A stretch of DNA of 64,000 nt from Moraxellaceae bacterium (GTDB taxonomy: Bacteria > Pseudomonadota > Gammaproteobacteria > Pseudomonadales > Moraxellaceae): assembly GCA_030646295.1 (NCBI GenBank), contig JAUSND010000024.1, forward strand, positions 186,001 through 250,000, read 5' to 3'. Each line of letters starts with the position of its first letter. Positions within the stretch are counted from its first letter, which is position 1. A program made the position numbers and the translations under genes. The notes under the pieces were generated by a model. It was given only the letters and a program-made list of their open reading frames with translations. It ran no database searches and was not told where the DNA came from. Below, in pieces: positions 9,005 through 18,837 of this stretch.

Positions 9005-12000
9005 TCAGTTTGATGGCTCGGCCACGAGCAGGCCGTGCAGGAATTCAAGGGAAGGGGCCAGGCTGGCATCACCGTCGACGCGCAATTCGCCGCGCTGGTA
9101 AAGGTCGCGCAACTCGCGATCACCACGTGCCAGCTCCTTGAGCCGGGCATCGGGCAGCGTGAACACGGCGGCGGCCTTGTCGCTCTCGCCTTCGCGCAAT
9201 ACCGGCGACGTTGCCGTGGCATCGAGCAGCCAGTGGGCCTCGGGCTCGGTGACGCGGAACTGCACCAGCGCCGAGAACGCAGGCTGTGCGCGGCCGGCGG
9301 CCAGCGCTTCACCCAATGCTGCAAACACGGCCGGTGCCGAGGCTTCGCGCGGGGCCGAGGCCACCGGTGCAGCAGCTGCGGCCGGGCCGGCGGCCAGACG
9401 TTTGGCGCGGGCGTCGTCCACCAGCTTTTTGTCCATGGACGAGAGCACGCCCAGCTTGTTCGAGGCCATCACGTTGCCACCGATTTTCAGCTTGCCGCTG
9501 AAGAACAGCTTCTGCACTTCGCTGATATTGCCGCCGAACAGCACCGGCGCGAGTTCAGTATCCATTTCCAGCGTGACATCAGCCTTGTCGGCGACACCGG
9601 CACCGGCGCTGCCCTTGCCGTTCCTGAGATCAATGAACCAGCTGGTGTCCGGCTTGTGGAAGGTGAACTGGAATACTGTCCTGGTCTGCTCGACCAGTTC
9701 AGGCTTGCCAGCAACAAAACTCGCGATGCCGGCGAACACATCTGCCAGTGTCACACCGTCATCGACAGCAGGCGCTGCAGCCGTTGCCGCCTTGCCGACG
9801 GCAGCAACGCGACCGGCGCGTGCTTCTTCCACCAGCTTCTTGTCCATGCCGGCAAGCACGGTTAGCTTGTTCGAGGCCATCACGTTACCGCCGACTTTCA
9901 GCTTGCCGCTGAAGAACAGCTTCTGCACTTCGGCCACATCGGCACCGAACAGCACTGGTGCCAGTTCGGTATCCAGCTCCAGCGTCACGTCCGGTTTGTC
10001 GGCGTTACCCTTGCCGGCGCTGCCATTGCCGTTCTTGAGGTCGATAAACCAGCTGGAATCCGGATTATGGAAAGTAAACTGGAATACCGTCTTCGTTTGC
10101 GCGACGAGCTCGGGCTTCAGCGCCACATAGGACTTGATGGCGGTGAACACGTCGTCCAGCGTTATGCCCTGGTCGACTGCAGCCGGCGCAGCCACGGCAG
10201 AGGCAGCCGGCACACTGGCCGCCGTCTTCGGCTTTGCCACCGGCAACTCCTTGTGCAGCTCGACAACGGCGTTCTTGATGACGACTTCGTTGCGTTCCTT
10301 CACGGAGGTCTCGAACACAATGCGCGTGTCTGATTCTTTCCACATGCGCGTCACCAGCGTGTCGCCGGGGAAGACGCTCTTGGCAAAGCGCACCTTGATG
10401 CTTTTGAAATAACGTCCGTCGTTGCCACAGAAAGCCTTGATGACATGACGGCCGCAGTAACCAAAGGTGCACATGCCGTGCAGGATGGGTTTCTCGAAAC
10501 CGAAGGCGCGCGCAAAATCCGGGTCGGCATGCAGCGGATTCCAGTCGCCGGACAGGCGGTACAACAGCGTCTGGTTGGGATCGGTTTTTTCCTCGATGAC
10601 GGCATCGGGCGCACGCTCAGGTGGCACGTTGCTTTCACCCGAGGGGCCACGGTCACCGCCCCAGCCGCCTGCGCCTTTTACGAAGGAGGTCATCTCGTTG
10701 TAGGCGATTTCCTCGCCTGACTCGTCCTGCGTGGAAATCGCAAACGTGATGACGGCATTCGGGGCCTTGTCGAAGGCCTGCTTGAACTTGAACACATGCT
10801 TGAGCTTCGCATGCGGCGGCAGCGGCTTCTTCAGCTCCATGTACTGCTCGCCGTGCAGCAAGCGGTCAAAACCGAAGCTCATGCCGGGCAGCTCCAGACC
10901 GCCTTTTTTCGCTGCGGCCAGCATGGCGTTAAGCTGCGGCATCGCACCCCAGGTTGGCAACGCGCCAAAATCACCGCCCAGCTCGTAGACGTATTTCAGT
11001 TCGCCCTTGTCCATGGGATCACGTGCGGCACCAATGCCCAGTGCATAAAGCGCAAGGTCGCGCTCGTCATAGGCCGACTCCAGCACCAGCTCGGTTTTGC
11101 TGGCTGCATCCAGATCGATGAACTCGTTACCACCCAGACTCGGGTTGCTGACCGCACTCAGGATGGGCGCCAGCGCTTCATTGGTATTTGATGGATGCGT
11201 GCTCTCGCTGAAATCGGTAATGGCGCTCCACTTGCGCGCAACATCATCCACAGTGAAGGCGCGACCGAGCGGGAAGGCATGACCGGCCGTGCGCTCCCAG
11301 CGCAGCTTGGCGATAAAACCGGCACCCACCTCGAACAGGCCCTTGGTCTCCTCGCAATCTTCGTGGCAGAGCCAGGCTACCAGTGGACTCACCGCCTCCG
11401 GCTTGAGGTTGTCCAGCAGCGCCGGCGGCATGATGGTCTCGGTCAGGCGGGATGCCGCAATCGGTGCAATCGTGTTGACGAAAACATTCTTGCCGCGACC
11501 TTCCTCGGCCAGACAGTGTGCAAGACCGAGAATGCCGAGCTTGGCGGCGCAGTAGTTGGCCTGTCCGAAATTGCCGTAGATGCCGGCAGCGGAGGTGGTC
11601 ATGACGATACGACCGTAGCCCTTCTCGCGCATGATGGGCCATGCCGCATGTGACACGCTCATGCTGCCGTTCAGGTGCACGCGCTGCACGATGTCCCAGT
11701 CAGCCTGGGTCATTTTCTGAAAGCTGACATCACGCAGGATGCCAGCGTTGTTGATGACAATGTCGACGGTGCCGAAAGCGTCGAGCGCGGTCTGCACGAT
11801 GCCGGCGCCGTTCTCCACCGAGTCGTAGTTGGCCACCGCCTCGCCACCCATGGCGCGGATTTCTTCTACCACACAGTCGGCCGCCGACGACGACTTGCCG
11901 TCTCCGTGTGCACTGCCGCCAAGATCGTTCACCACCACTTTTGCACCGCGCGCGGCAAGGGTGAGCGCATGTGAGCGCCCGAGACCGCCACCGGCGCCGG

Positions 12001-12040
12001 TGACAATGGCCACGCGGCCATCAAAACGAAGTTCTGCCAT
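9005..12040 (-). CDS. MFE-2-like 3-hydroxyacyl-CoA dehydrogenase / enoyl-CoA hydratase 2 with three SCP2 domains
   Basis: 1011 residues, organised like peroxisomal multifunctional enzyme type 2. Residues 1-300: SDR ([11 protein letters not shown] at 13-23, NNAG at 97-100, Ser150, Tyr163, Lys167). Residues ~310-610: double hot-dog hydratase 2 with the signature GDWNPLH, giving catalytic Asp499 and His504. Residues ~655-760 and ~775-880: two nearly identical SCP2 sterol-carrier domains ([32 protein letters not shown]). Residues ~905-1011: a third, diverged SCP2-like domain. The usual family form has one SCP2 or none. It would hydrate trans-2-enoyl-CoA and oxidise the (3R)-hydroxyacyl-CoA. It lies between the acyl-CoA dehydrogenase and thiolase genes. 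Confidence 0.92.
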   Translation of the reverse strand: MAELRFDGRVAIVTGAGGGLGRSHALTLAARGAKVVVNDLGGSAHGDGKSSSAADCVVEEIRAMGGEAVANYDSVENGAGIVQTALDAFGTVDIVINNAGILRDVSFQKMTQADWDIVQRVHLNGSMSVSHAAWPIMREKGYGRIVMTTSAAGIYGNFGQANYCAAKLGILGLAHCLAEEGRGKNVFVNTIAPIAASRLTETIMPPALLDNLKPEAVSPLVAWLCHEDCEETKGLFEVGAGFIAKLRWERTAGHAFPLGRAFTVDDVARKWSAITDFSESTHPSNTNEALAPILSAVSNPSLGGNEFIDLDAASKTELVLESAYDERDLALYALGIGAARDPMDKGELKYVYELGGDFGALPTWGAMPQLNAMLAAAKKGGLELPGMSFGFDRLLHGEQYMELKKPLPPHAKLKHVFKFKQAFDKAPNAVITFAISTQDESGEEIAYNEMTSFVKGAGGWGGDRGPSGESNVPPERAPDAVIEEKTDPNQTLLYRLSGDWNPLHADPDFARAFGFEKPILHGMCTFGYCGRHVIKAFCGNDGRYFKSIKVRFAKSVFPGDTLVTRMWKESDTRIVFETSVKERNEVVIKNAVVELHKELPVAKPKTAASVPAASAVAAPAAVDQGITLDDVFTAIKSYVALKPELVAQTKTVFQFTFHNPDSSWFIDLKNGNGSAGKGNADKPDVTLELDTELAPVLFGADVAEVQKLFFSGKLKVGGNVMASNKLTVLAGMDKKLVEEARAGRVAAVGKAATAAAPAVDDGVTLADVFAGIASFVAGKPELVEQTRTVFQFTFHKPDTSWFIDLRNGKGSAGAGVADKADVTLEMDTELAPVLFGGNISEVQKLFFSGKLKIGGNVMASNKLGVLSSMDKKLVDDARAKRLAAGPAAAAAPVASAPREASAPAVFAALGEALAAGRAQPAFSALVQFRVTEPEAHWLLDATATSPVLREGESDKAAAVFTLPDARLKELARGDRELRDLYQRGELRVDGDASLAPSLEFLHGLLVAEPSN

Positions 12041-12084
12041 TTTCTTCTCCGGTTAATCACAGCACCAATTAGTCACATCCAGTC

Positions 12085-12113
12085 AAAAAAAGGGCAGCTG
12101 CATGCTGCCCTTT
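12085..12113 (-). terminator. Intrinsic terminator inside the beta-oxidation cluster
   Basis: On the minus strand AAAGGGCAGC ATG CAGCTGCCCTTTTTTT forms a strong stem followed by seven T. It lies between the acyl-CoA dehydrogenase and the MFE-2-like gene, so distal genes need read-through or their own promoter in the ~45 bp that follow. Confidence 0.7.
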
Positions 12114-12121
12114 CCCGTTCA

Positions 12122-13294
12122 TCAGATGGAGCGTGAAATCAGTTCTTTCATGATCTCGTTGGTGCCGCCGTAAATACGATTGGGGCGGGTGTCGATATAG
12201 GCGCGCGCAATCGGATATTCCATCATGTAGCCGTAGCCGCCGTGCAACTGCACGCACTCGTCCACCACCTTGCTGACCAGATCCGATATCCAGTATTTGG
12301 CAGCGCACGCTGCTTCAACACTCAGCTCGCCCTTGATGACCTGCTCCAGGCAGCGATCGACAAAGACACGACCGATCTGGATTTCCGAACGCATTTCCGC
12401 CAGCTTGAAACGGGTGTTCTGGAAAGATGACACCGGCTTGCCGAACGCCTTGCGCTGCTTCACGTATTCCACGGTGGTGGCCAGTGCGCCTTCGGCGCCG
12501 GCAATACAGATCACGCCGATCATCATGCGTTCCCAGGCCAGTTCCTTCATGAGCATGATGAAGCCCATGCCTTCCATGCCCAGCAGGTTGGACTTGGGCA
12601 CGCGCACATTGTCGAAGAACAACTCGGCCGTATCCTGACCGTGCATGCCGACTTTCTTCAGCGGCTTGCCCTTGGAGAAGCCCGGACGATTGGCCTCGAT
12701 GATCATCAGCGACACGTTCTGCGCGCCCTTTTCACTGGTGCCGGTTTTAACCGCCACCACCGCCATGTCGCACAGATAGCCGTTGGTGATGAAAATCTTG
12801 GAGCCGTTGACGATGTAGTCGTCACCGTCTTCCACCGCCGTGGTACGAATGGCCTGCAAATCGGAACCGGTGCCAGGCTCGGTCATGGCAATGGCGCCAA
12901 CCACTTCGCCCGTCGCCATTTTCGGCAACCAGGCCTGCTTCTGCGCTTCGTTACCAAAATTGTTGATGTAGTTGGCGACGATGTCGGAATGCAGCGCAAA
13001 ACCGGAGGCAGAGTCGCCCACGCGCGCCTGTTCTTCCATCAGGATCACGCTGTACAGGCGATCCACACCCGATCCGCCGTATTCCTCGGGCATGGTGGGG
13101 CAGAGCAGGCCCAGCTCGCCGGCCTTGTTCCAGAGATTGCGGTCGATGTGCTGCTGCTCGGCAAAGCGCTCGTAGTGGGGCGCCATTTCCTGCTCGAAGA
13201 AGCGCCGCGCGGTGGCGCGGAAAGCTTCGTGGTCGGCATTGAACAGGGTGCGGGGGATCATCGGGGCGACGGGCTGCGGCACATTGACGCTCAT
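12122..13294 (-). CDS. Long-chain acyl-CoA dehydrogenase (ACADL-like)
   Basis: 390 residues, FAD-dependent acyl-CoA dehydrogenase that forms trans-2-enoyl-CoA and passes electrons to ETF. Visible: MTEPGTGSDLQAIRT and SKIFITNGYL FAD/substrate loops, YVKQRKAFGKPVSSFQ, KYWISDLVSKVVDECVQLHG and IYGGTNEIMKELISRSI at the C-terminus. In the last motif the MCAD-type catalytic Glu is Gly (YGGT), as in ACADL, where the base sits on another helix; the Glu in KELAWERMM is the likely base. First gene of the cluster, start preceded by GGAG. Divergent from the TetR gene across an operator-rich region. Confidence 0.94.
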   Translation of the reverse strand: MSVNVPQPVAPMIPRTLFNADHEAFRATARRFFEQEMAPHYERFAEQQHIDRNLWNKAGELGLLCPTMPEEYGGSGVDRLYSVILMEEQARVGDSASGFALHSDIVANYINNFGNEAQKQAWLPKMATGEVVGAIAMTEPGTGSDLQAIRTTAVEDGDDYIVNGSKIFITNGYLCDMAVVAVKTGTSEKGAQNVSLMIIEANRPGFSKGKPLKKVGMHGQDTAELFFDNVRVPKSNLLGMEGMGFIMLMKELAWERMMIGVICIAGAEGALATTVEYVKQRKAFGKPVSSFQNTRFKLAEMRSEIQIGRVFVDRCLEQVIKGELSVEAACAAKYWISDLVSKVVDECVQLHGGYGYMMEYPIARAYIDTRPNRIYGGTNEIMKELISRSI

Positions 13295-13327
13295 GGGGGC
13301 TCCTTGGTACTCGGATCAGAAAATGGG

Positions 13328-13363
13328 CCGTATTTACAATACGGTCGTACAACATGTATGTTG
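13328..13363. promoter_or_regulatory. Two palindromes, candidate TetR operators
   Basis: CCGTATT TAC AATACGG (13328-13344) and CAACAT GT ATGTTG (13350-13363) lie side by side about 35-70 bp in front of the acyl-CoA dehydrogenase start. Each is a perfect dyad. Their place in the divergent intergenic region next to a TetR gene suggests that the regulator binds here and controls the operon, itself, or both. Confidence 0.6.
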
Positions 13364-13509
13364 ATACCAATCGGTCACCCGTGCTGTCAACGTCACAACC
13401 CGGTCTCTTGAGGCCAAGCCGTCTGGCCCCGGCTGACCACATGATCCACATGCCGCTTGCAATTGACTGATAAACAAGAGAAAAAGCCGCCGATTCCGCT
13501 GGAGCCTGC

Positions 13510-14220
13510 ATGCCTGACCCCTCTCACCCCGTTCCGCCCACCCCTGCCAGCCTGCCGCAGGGAACACGGCGTACCCAGCTGGAGCGCAGCGAGGCCATGC
13601 GCCAGCGCCTGATTGACGCGACGCTGTCCTGCCTGGAAACCGAGGGCTATGCCGGCACCACCATCAGCAAGATTGTCGAGCGTGCCGAGGTGTCGCGTGG
13701 CGCACCTGTACACCACTTTCCGTCCAAGGCCGCCCTGATCGAAGCCACTGCCGAACAGCTGGTCCGTCATGTCTATGTGCGACTGGGCGAGGCCATGCTG
13801 GGGCTGGATGACTGCGATGACCGACTGCATGCCATGGTGCAGAACGCCTGGAGCTCCGTATTCGGCACCCGCGAACATGCCGTGATCATGGAGTTGCTGC
13901 TGGCCAGCCGGCACGATGCCGAACTGGCGGCAATGATGAAGCGCCTGTGGTCGGCAGGTTACCGCCTGATCAGCGCGGCCGCCGAACACTACTTTGAACC
14001 ACTCGATGCAAAAACCAGTGTGCCCGAACTGATGATCCTGATGCAGTGGCTGTTGCGCGGCATGGCACTGGATCGTCATCTGGTCGACAGTCCGCAACTC
14101 TACGACGACTCACTCAGCCTGTGGTGCGAGCTGCTGGCCGCACGCATAAAACCACGCCAGGGTGTCACCACCCCGCCACCCCGCCCGGAATTCTGGGGCA
14201 GCACGCTCGCCGGGGAGTAG
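13510..14220 (+). CDS. TetR family transcriptional regulator
   Basis: 236 residues. N-terminal helix-turn-helix: MRQRLIDATLSCLETEGYAG then TTISKIVERAEVSRGAPVHH, starting near residue 30 after a Pro-rich leader, so an internal start is possible. The all-helical C-terminal ligand domain is unassigned; an acyl-CoA ligand is a guess from context, since it is divergent from the acyl-CoA dehydrogenase operon. Ends before its own terminator. Confidence 0.88.
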   Translation: MPDPSHPVPPTPASLPQGTRRTQLERSEAMRQRLIDATLSCLETEGYAGTTISKIVERAEVSRGAPVHHFPSKAALIEATAEQLVRHVYVRLGEAMLGLDDCDDRLHAMVQNAWSSVFGTREHAVIMELLLASRHDAELAAMMKRLWSAGYRLISAAAEHYFEPLDAKTSVPELMILMQWLLRGMALDRHLVDSPQLYDDSLSLWCELLAARIKPRQGVTTPPPRPEFWGSTLAGE

Positions 14221-14250
14221 CGGCCCTGCACGCACATTCATGCGCACCAT

Positions 14251-14285
14251 AAAAAAGGCCGGGCAATTTGCCCGGCCTTTTTTAT
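14251..14285. terminator. Terminator between tetR and the SRPBCC gene
   Basis: AAAAAAGGCCGGGCAA/TTTGCCCGGCCTTTTTTA, stem of about ten pairs with A and T runs on both sides; serves two convergent genes. Confidence 0.88.
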
Positions 14286-14317
14286 TGGCGCAATCATATC
14301 CAGAGGCACAACTACTT

Positions 14318-14740
14318 TCAGAGACGCATTGCCTTCAGGCCGCGACGGATGGATTTCTCCAGACCCGGCCGGATCAGACTGGCCACCAGCGGCAGCTTGC
14401 CTTCAAACACAATGGTGTAATGCAGGCGGGAACCTTCGCCCAGCGAATAAAAACGCATCACGCCGTGATGATTCTTGAGCGGACTGCCGCGGGTAATACG
14501 GTATTCAATCAGTTCGTTTTCCTTGAATGCCGTTACCGTTTCTTCGAAGGCAGGGGCAATCAGGATACGCAGCTCACGTGCCGAGCCAACACCATTCGGA
14601 TGCTCTGCGCCGGCCTTGATGGTGCGGATTTTTGCCGGTTTGAAAATGCTTTCCAGATTTTCATGCACGCTCAGGAAGGCAAACACCTGGCTGACCGGAT
14701 AGGGAAATTCCTGAACGATCTCGATACGTTGCTGGGCCAC
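14318..14740 (-). CDS. SRPBCC (START/Bet v1-like) domain protein
   Basis: 140 residues from a GTG at 14740 with GAGGA at 7 nt; the longer frame to 14791 lacks a ribosome site. One SRPBCC helix-grip domain: IVQEFPYPVSQVFAFLSVHENL at the start, ITRGSPLKNHHGVMRFYSLG in the sheet and a long C-terminal amphipathic helix (IRPGLEKSIRRGLKAM). Such proteins bind lipids or other hydrophobic ligands in a deep cavity. No catalytic residues can be assigned. It lies 60 bp behind the NfeD gene on the same strand. Confidence 0.75.
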   Translation of the reverse strand: MAQQRIEIVQEFPYPVSQVFAFLSVHENLESIFKPAKIRTIKAGAEHPNGVGSARELRILIAPAFEETVTAFKENELIEYRITRGSPLKNHHGVMRFYSLGEGSRLHYTIVFEGKLPLVASLIRPGLEKSIRRGLKAMRL

Positions 14741-14808
14741 GGGGATTCCTCGAAAAAATAACAGACTGAAAATAAAAAACTCCCCGCCCAAGACGGGGAA
14801 TCACACGA

Positions 14809-15255
14809 TCAGATACGCTCCAGACGGAACGTCATGCCTTCAACTGCCGAGATCCGGACATGCGTTCCTGCCGGCATGTCGTCGCCAACGGCATTCCAGT
14901 AGGTGTCGTCCAGGTGCACACGGCCCTGACCATTTGAAATGGCTTCGGTCAGCACCAGCTCACGCCCGACAAAACCGGAAAGACGGTTATTGAGGCCAGA
15001 GGCCGCATCCCGCCCTTCCATTTTCTGCAGGGGACGATAGCGCTGCCAGCCCAGCAGTGCCAGCACCGTGGCCACGGCAAACACCAGTGCCTGCACTGTG
15101 GGTGACGGTGCAAACAGCCACGTCACCAGTGCCGTCACAAACATGGCGCCGCTGAACCAGAGAAAGAACAGCGTATTACCGACCACCTCAAGTACCAGCA
15201 GGAAAATGCCGAAGCTTAACCACCACAACGCGGGGTTCTGGGCAAAGCTGTCCAT
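14809..15255 (-). CDS. NfeD-like membrane protein (YbbJ type)
   Basis: 148 residues from ATG 15255; a TTG nine bases earlier is in frame but overlaps the upstream stop. Two to three transmembrane helices (WWLSFGIFLLVLEVVGNTLF, ALVFAVATVLALLGW) and a C-terminal OB-fold (FVGRELVLTEAISNGQGRV, GTHVRISAVEGMTFRLERI). NfeD proteins partner SPFH/stomatin proteins, and here the gene directly follows qmcA with coupled translation, as with qmcA-ybbJ in E. coli. Confidence 0.88.
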   Translation of the reverse strand: MDSFAQNPALWWLSFGIFLLVLEVVGNTLFFLWFSGAMFVTALVTWLFAPSPTVQALVFAVATVLALLGWQRYRPLQKMEGRDAASGLNNRLSGFVGRELVLTEAISNGQGRVHLDDTYWNAVGDDMPAGTHVRISAVEGMTFRLERI

Positions 15256-15260
15256 TCCGT

Positions 15261-16184
15261 TCAATCCTTCAGGTTGTGCTGCACTTGTTTCACGATATCG
15301 CCAATGCCGGCAATCGAACCGATGATCTGCGACGACTCCAGCGGCATCATGATCAGCTTGGCATTCGGGCTGCTGGCAATCTGGCCCAGCGCCTGCACAT
15401 ATTTTTGCGCCACAAAATAATTCACGGCCTGAATGTCGCCCTTGGCAATGGCCTGCGACACCATCATGGTGGCCTTGGCTTCGGCTTCGGCAGCACGCTC
15501 GCGCGCTTCGGCTTCCAGGAAAGCGGCCTGACGCTCGCCTTCGGCTTCCAGAATCTGCGCCTGCTTTTTACCTTCGGCCGAGAGAATGGCGGCCTGACGG
15601 AAACCTTCGGCCTCCAGAATCTGGGCACGCTTGGTACGTTCGGCCTTCATCTGCGAACCCATTGCCTCGACCAGATCGGTCGGCGGGGTGATGTCCTTGA
15701 TTTCGATGCGGGTGATCTTGATGCCCCAGGGATTGGTGGCCTGATCCACCACCGCCAGCAACTGCGAGTTGATCTGGTCACGCTGCGACAGCATCTGGTC
15801 AAGATCGAGCGAACCGATCACGGTACGGATATTGGTCATGGTGAGGTTACGGATGGCGTAATCCAGATTGCTCACCTCATACGATGCCTGTGAGGCACTG
15901 AACACCTGATAAAAACACACGGCATCAATCGTCACCATCGCGTTGTCGCGCGAGATCACCTGCTGGGGCGGAATATCCAGCACCTGCTCCATCACGTTGA
16001 CCTTGTTGCCGATTTTCTCGAACACCGGCCAGATAAAGTCGAGCCCTGGTGCAAGGGTACGGGTGTAGCGCCCGAAACGCTCCACCGTCCACTCATAACC
16101 CTGCGGCACCTGCTTGACGGTCATGACCACCAGCGCCACCGCAAAAAACATTATCACCAGTGCAAACGTTCCCATTACTGCCAC
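15261..16184 (-). CDS. qmcA: SPFH/band 7 (stomatin-like) membrane protein QmcA
   Basis: 307 residues. One N-terminal membrane anchor ([20 protein letters not shown]), the SPFH domain ([35 protein letters not shown]), then a long Ala/Glu-rich coiled coil (residues ~185-245, [20 protein letters not shown]). It should oligomerise in membrane microdomains and help organise proteases or other membrane proteins. Start chosen at ATG 16184, 37 bp behind the GspE-like gene. Operon with the NfeD gene is the conserved arrangement. Confidence 0.92.
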   Translation of the reverse strand: MAVMGTFALVIMFFAVALVVMTVKQVPQGYEWTVERFGRYTRTLAPGLDFIWPVFEKIGNKVNVMEQVLDIPPQQVISRDNAMVTIDAVCFYQVFSASQASYEVSNLDYAIRNLTMTNIRTVIGSLDLDQMLSQRDQINSQLLAVVDQATNPWGIKITRIEIKDITPPTDLVEAMGSQMKAERTKRAQILEAEGFRQAAILSAEGKKQAQILEAEGERQAAFLEAEARERAAEAEAKATMMVSQAIAKGDIQAVNYFVAQKYVQALGQIASSPNAKLIMMPLESSQIIGSIAGIGDIVKQVQHNLKD

Positions 16185-16221
16185 TCCCTATGTAAAAAAT
16201 GTAAAAACCCGGTTCATGCAA

Positions 16222-18051
16222 TCAGTTCAGCGGTGCCACGCGCAGGATTTCCTCGATGGTGGTCTGGCCCTGCGCCACTTTCTGCGCACCGGACAGACGC
16301 AAGGGCAACAGCCCTTCCTTGTAGGCCTGCTTGCGGATCTCACCCAGCCCGGCGCCTTCGCTGATGATTCTCTTCAGCTCATGTGACATCAGCATGATTT
16401 CGTAAACCCCCATGCGCCCCAGGTAGCCGGTATCGCGGCACTCCAGGCACCCCTTCGGGGTATAAATCTTTTTGGGTACAGGCGCCTTCCACGGGTGCGT
16501 CAGTTGCGCCCAGGCCTTTTCATCGCAATCAACGGGCTGCTTGCAGTGCGGACACAAGGTACGCACAAGACGCTGCGCCATCACACCCAGCAAGGTGGCC
16601 GCAATCAGGAAGGGCTGCACGCCCAGATCGGTAAGACGGCTGATGGAGGATGGTGCATCGTTGGTATGCAGCGTGGAGAGCACCAGATGGCCTGTCAGTG
16701 CCGCCTGGATGGCCATGTCGGCGGTTTCGGGGTCACGTACTTCACCCACCATGATGATGTCAGGATCCTGACGCATCAGCGCACGAATGCCCTCGGCAAA
16801 ATCCAGCTCGATATTGTGCTGCACCTGCATCTGGTTGAAGCTGCCCTCGATCATTTCGATGGGGTCTTCAATCGTGCAGACATTAACCTCGTCGGTTGCC
16901 AGCTGCTTGAGCGTGGAATAAAGCGTGGTGGTTTTGCCGGAACCGGTCGGGCCTGTCACCAGAATGATGCCGTTCGGCTCGCGCACCATGGCCTGCCATT
17001 TTTCGTGATCCTCGCCCTGCAGGCCAAGCTCCTTGAAGCCGCGCACCAGCACGTCCGGATCAAAAATACGCATCACCAGCTTTTCACCAAATGCCGTGGG
17101 CAGCGTGGATAAACGCAGTTCGGTTTCCTGTCCCTTGGTGTTACGGGTTTTAAGACGACCATCCTGCGGCTTGCGCTTTTCGGCCACATTCATGCGGCCC
17201 AGGATTTTGATACGCGAGACCACCGCATTCATGATGAGGTGCGGAAATTCGTAAATATTGTGCAGCACGCCATCGATACGAAAGCGCACACGGCCAATGT
17301 CACGACGCGGCTCCAGGTGAATGTCACTGGCGCGCTGGTCAAAGGCATACTGCAGCAACCAGTCCACGATATTGACGATGTGCTGGTCATTGGCATCAGG
17401 CGAGGTGAGGTTGCCCAGCTCCAGCAACTGTTCGAAGTTGCTGACGTACTGCTTGCTGACGGCATCACTGGCATTGGCGCCCTCAATGGCGCGCGCCAGA
17501 CGGTAAAACTCGATGGTGTAGCGATGGATTTCTTCAGGGCTGGCCACCACACGGACAATCTGACGACCGCGCAGTGACTGCTGCAGGTTTTCCACCCATT
17601 CGGAATGAAAAGGTTGCGCCGAGGCCACCATCACCTCGTCCTTGCCCACCTGCACCGCCAGGATGCTGTGCCTCTCGGCAAAAGCGTAAGACATGATTGC
17701 GGTGACATCGCCCGAACGGATTTTCAGCGGATCAATGTGAAACACGGGTTGCCCGGCGCGCCCGGCCAGCCATGCGGTCAGCGCATCCAGATTGAGCTTG
17801 CCACCGCCAGTGCCGGCGTTATCAAAATCGAAATTGGCAATCACCTGCAGGGGATGCCAGTTGAGCTGTTCCCGGCCACGCGGGGTGGTGGAGACCAGAT
17901 TGGCATCGCGCAGGCTCAGACGGCCATCCTTCTGCAACTCATCCAGACACCAGCGCAAATCGACACGGAACGAGAATGGCACCTTGCCAAGGCTCCTGGG
18001 AGCGGCCTTTTCAGCGGGCTTTTCGACTGCTTTTTCTACGGGCTTGTTCAT
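16222..18051 (-). CDS. GspE/PilB-family secretion ATPase, no other secretion genes nearby
   Basis: 609 residues from ATG 18051 (MNKPVEKAVEKPAEK); earlier residues in the open frame are not protein-like. N-terminal T2SSE_N-like domain, then the hexameric motor: SDIHLEPRRDIGRVRFRIDG, Walker A GPTGSGKTTT, Walker B-region IIMVGEVRDPETADMA, His box TGHLVLSTLHTNDA, and a four-cysteine zinc site (CPHCKQ...CLECRDTG). It would power a type II secretion or type IV pilus machine. It stands alone beside qmcA and divergent from lemA, so the machine is elsewhere or this is a variant motor. The ribosome site is weak. Confidence 0.9.
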   Translation of the reverse strand: MNKPVEKAVEKPAEKAAPRSLGKVPFSFRVDLRWCLDELQKDGRLSLRDANLVSTTPRGREQLNWHPLQVIANFDFDNAGTGGGKLNLDALTAWLAGRAGQPVFHIDPLKIRSGDVTAIMSYAFAERHSILAVQVGKDEVMVASAQPFHSEWVENLQQSLRGRQIVRVVASPEEIHRYTIEFYRLARAIEGANASDAVSKQYVSNFEQLLELGNLTSPDANDQHIVNIVDWLLQYAFDQRASDIHLEPRRDIGRVRFRIDGVLHNIYEFPHLIMNAVVSRIKILGRMNVAEKRKPQDGRLKTRNTKGQETELRLSTLPTAFGEKLVMRIFDPDVLVRGFKELGLQGEDHEKWQAMVREPNGIILVTGPTGSGKTTTLYSTLKQLATDEVNVCTIEDPIEMIEGSFNQMQVQHNIELDFAEGIRALMRQDPDIIMVGEVRDPETADMAIQAALTGHLVLSTLHTNDAPSSISRLTDLGVQPFLIAATLLGVMAQRLVRTLCPHCKQPVDCDEKAWAQLTHPWKAPVPKKIYTPKGCLECRDTGYLGRMGVYEIMLMSHELKRIISEGAGLGEIRKQAYKEGLLPLRLSGAQKVAQGQTTIEEILRVAPLN

Positions 18052-18161
18052 GTTGTGTGGCCCCGGGGTAATGCCGTTGACTATAACGCCTGTCGCCGCC
18101 CTTGTAATTCCCGCCACCCGCCTTATCTTGTGTGCATCGGTAACCAGTGAAGGACTCCACC

Positions 18162-18818
18162 ATGCGCCATTTTCTTGCTGCCCTGCTCGCCCTTGCCACC
18201 CTGGCATTGACCGGTTGCGGCTATAACACCATGCAGGCCCAGGACGAATCCATTAACGCCGCCTGGTCCGAAGTACTTAACCAGTACCAGCGCCGGGCCG
18301 ATCTGGTGCCCAATCTGGTCAATGTCGTCAAAGGCTATGCCGCCCATGAGGCTGGTGTACTCATCGCCGTCACCAATGCCCGTGCCGGCGTGGGCAGCAT
18401 CAAGGCCGACGCCTCGCTGCTCAACGACGAAGCCGCCTTCAAGAAATTCCAGGCGGCCCAGGGTGAAATGAGTTCGGCCCTTTCCCGCCTGCTGGTGGTA
18501 GCCGAGAACTACCCGCAGCTCAAGGCCGACACCAACTTCCGCGACCTGCAGGCCCAACTGGAAGGCACCGAAAACCGCATTACCGTGGCCCGCAAGCGCT
18601 ACATCGAAGAAGTGCAGGCCTACAACACCACCGTGCGCTCCTTCCCGTCCAACCTCACCGCGATGGCCTTTGGCATGAAAACGCGCCCCAACTTTACGGT
18701 GCAGAACGAAGCCGCCATCAGCGCGCCACCCGTCGTGGACTTCAGCGCACCGGCTGTTCCTGCCCCCGCAGCACCGGCCACACCTGCTCCTGCGCCCACC
18801 CCGGCTCCGGCCCAGTAA
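18162..18818 (+). CDS. lemA: LemA family lipoprotein
   Basis: 218 residues from ATG 18162 (AAGGA at 7 nt). Signal peptide with lipobox LTGCGY, so it is probably lipid anchored. LemA core: INAAWSEVLNQYQRRADLVP, LVNVVKGYAAHEAGVL, ALSRLLVVAENYPQLKA, ENRITVARKRYIEEVQAYN. The C-terminus is a Pro/Ala linker of about 35 residues. LemA function is not settled; it commonly neighbours TPM-domain proteins, as here. Confidence 0.94.
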   Translation: MRHFLAALLALATLALTGCGYNTMQAQDESINAAWSEVLNQYQRRADLVPNLVNVVKGYAAHEAGVLIAVTNARAGVGSIKADASLLNDEAAFKKFQAAQGEMSSALSRLLVVAENYPQLKADTNFRDLQAQLEGTENRITVARKRYIEEVQAYNTTVRSFPSNLTAMAFGMKTRPNFTVQNEAAISAPPVVDFSAPAVPAPAAPATPAPAPTPAPAQ

Positions 18819-18837
18819 GACTCGCCCGGCGGGCGTC

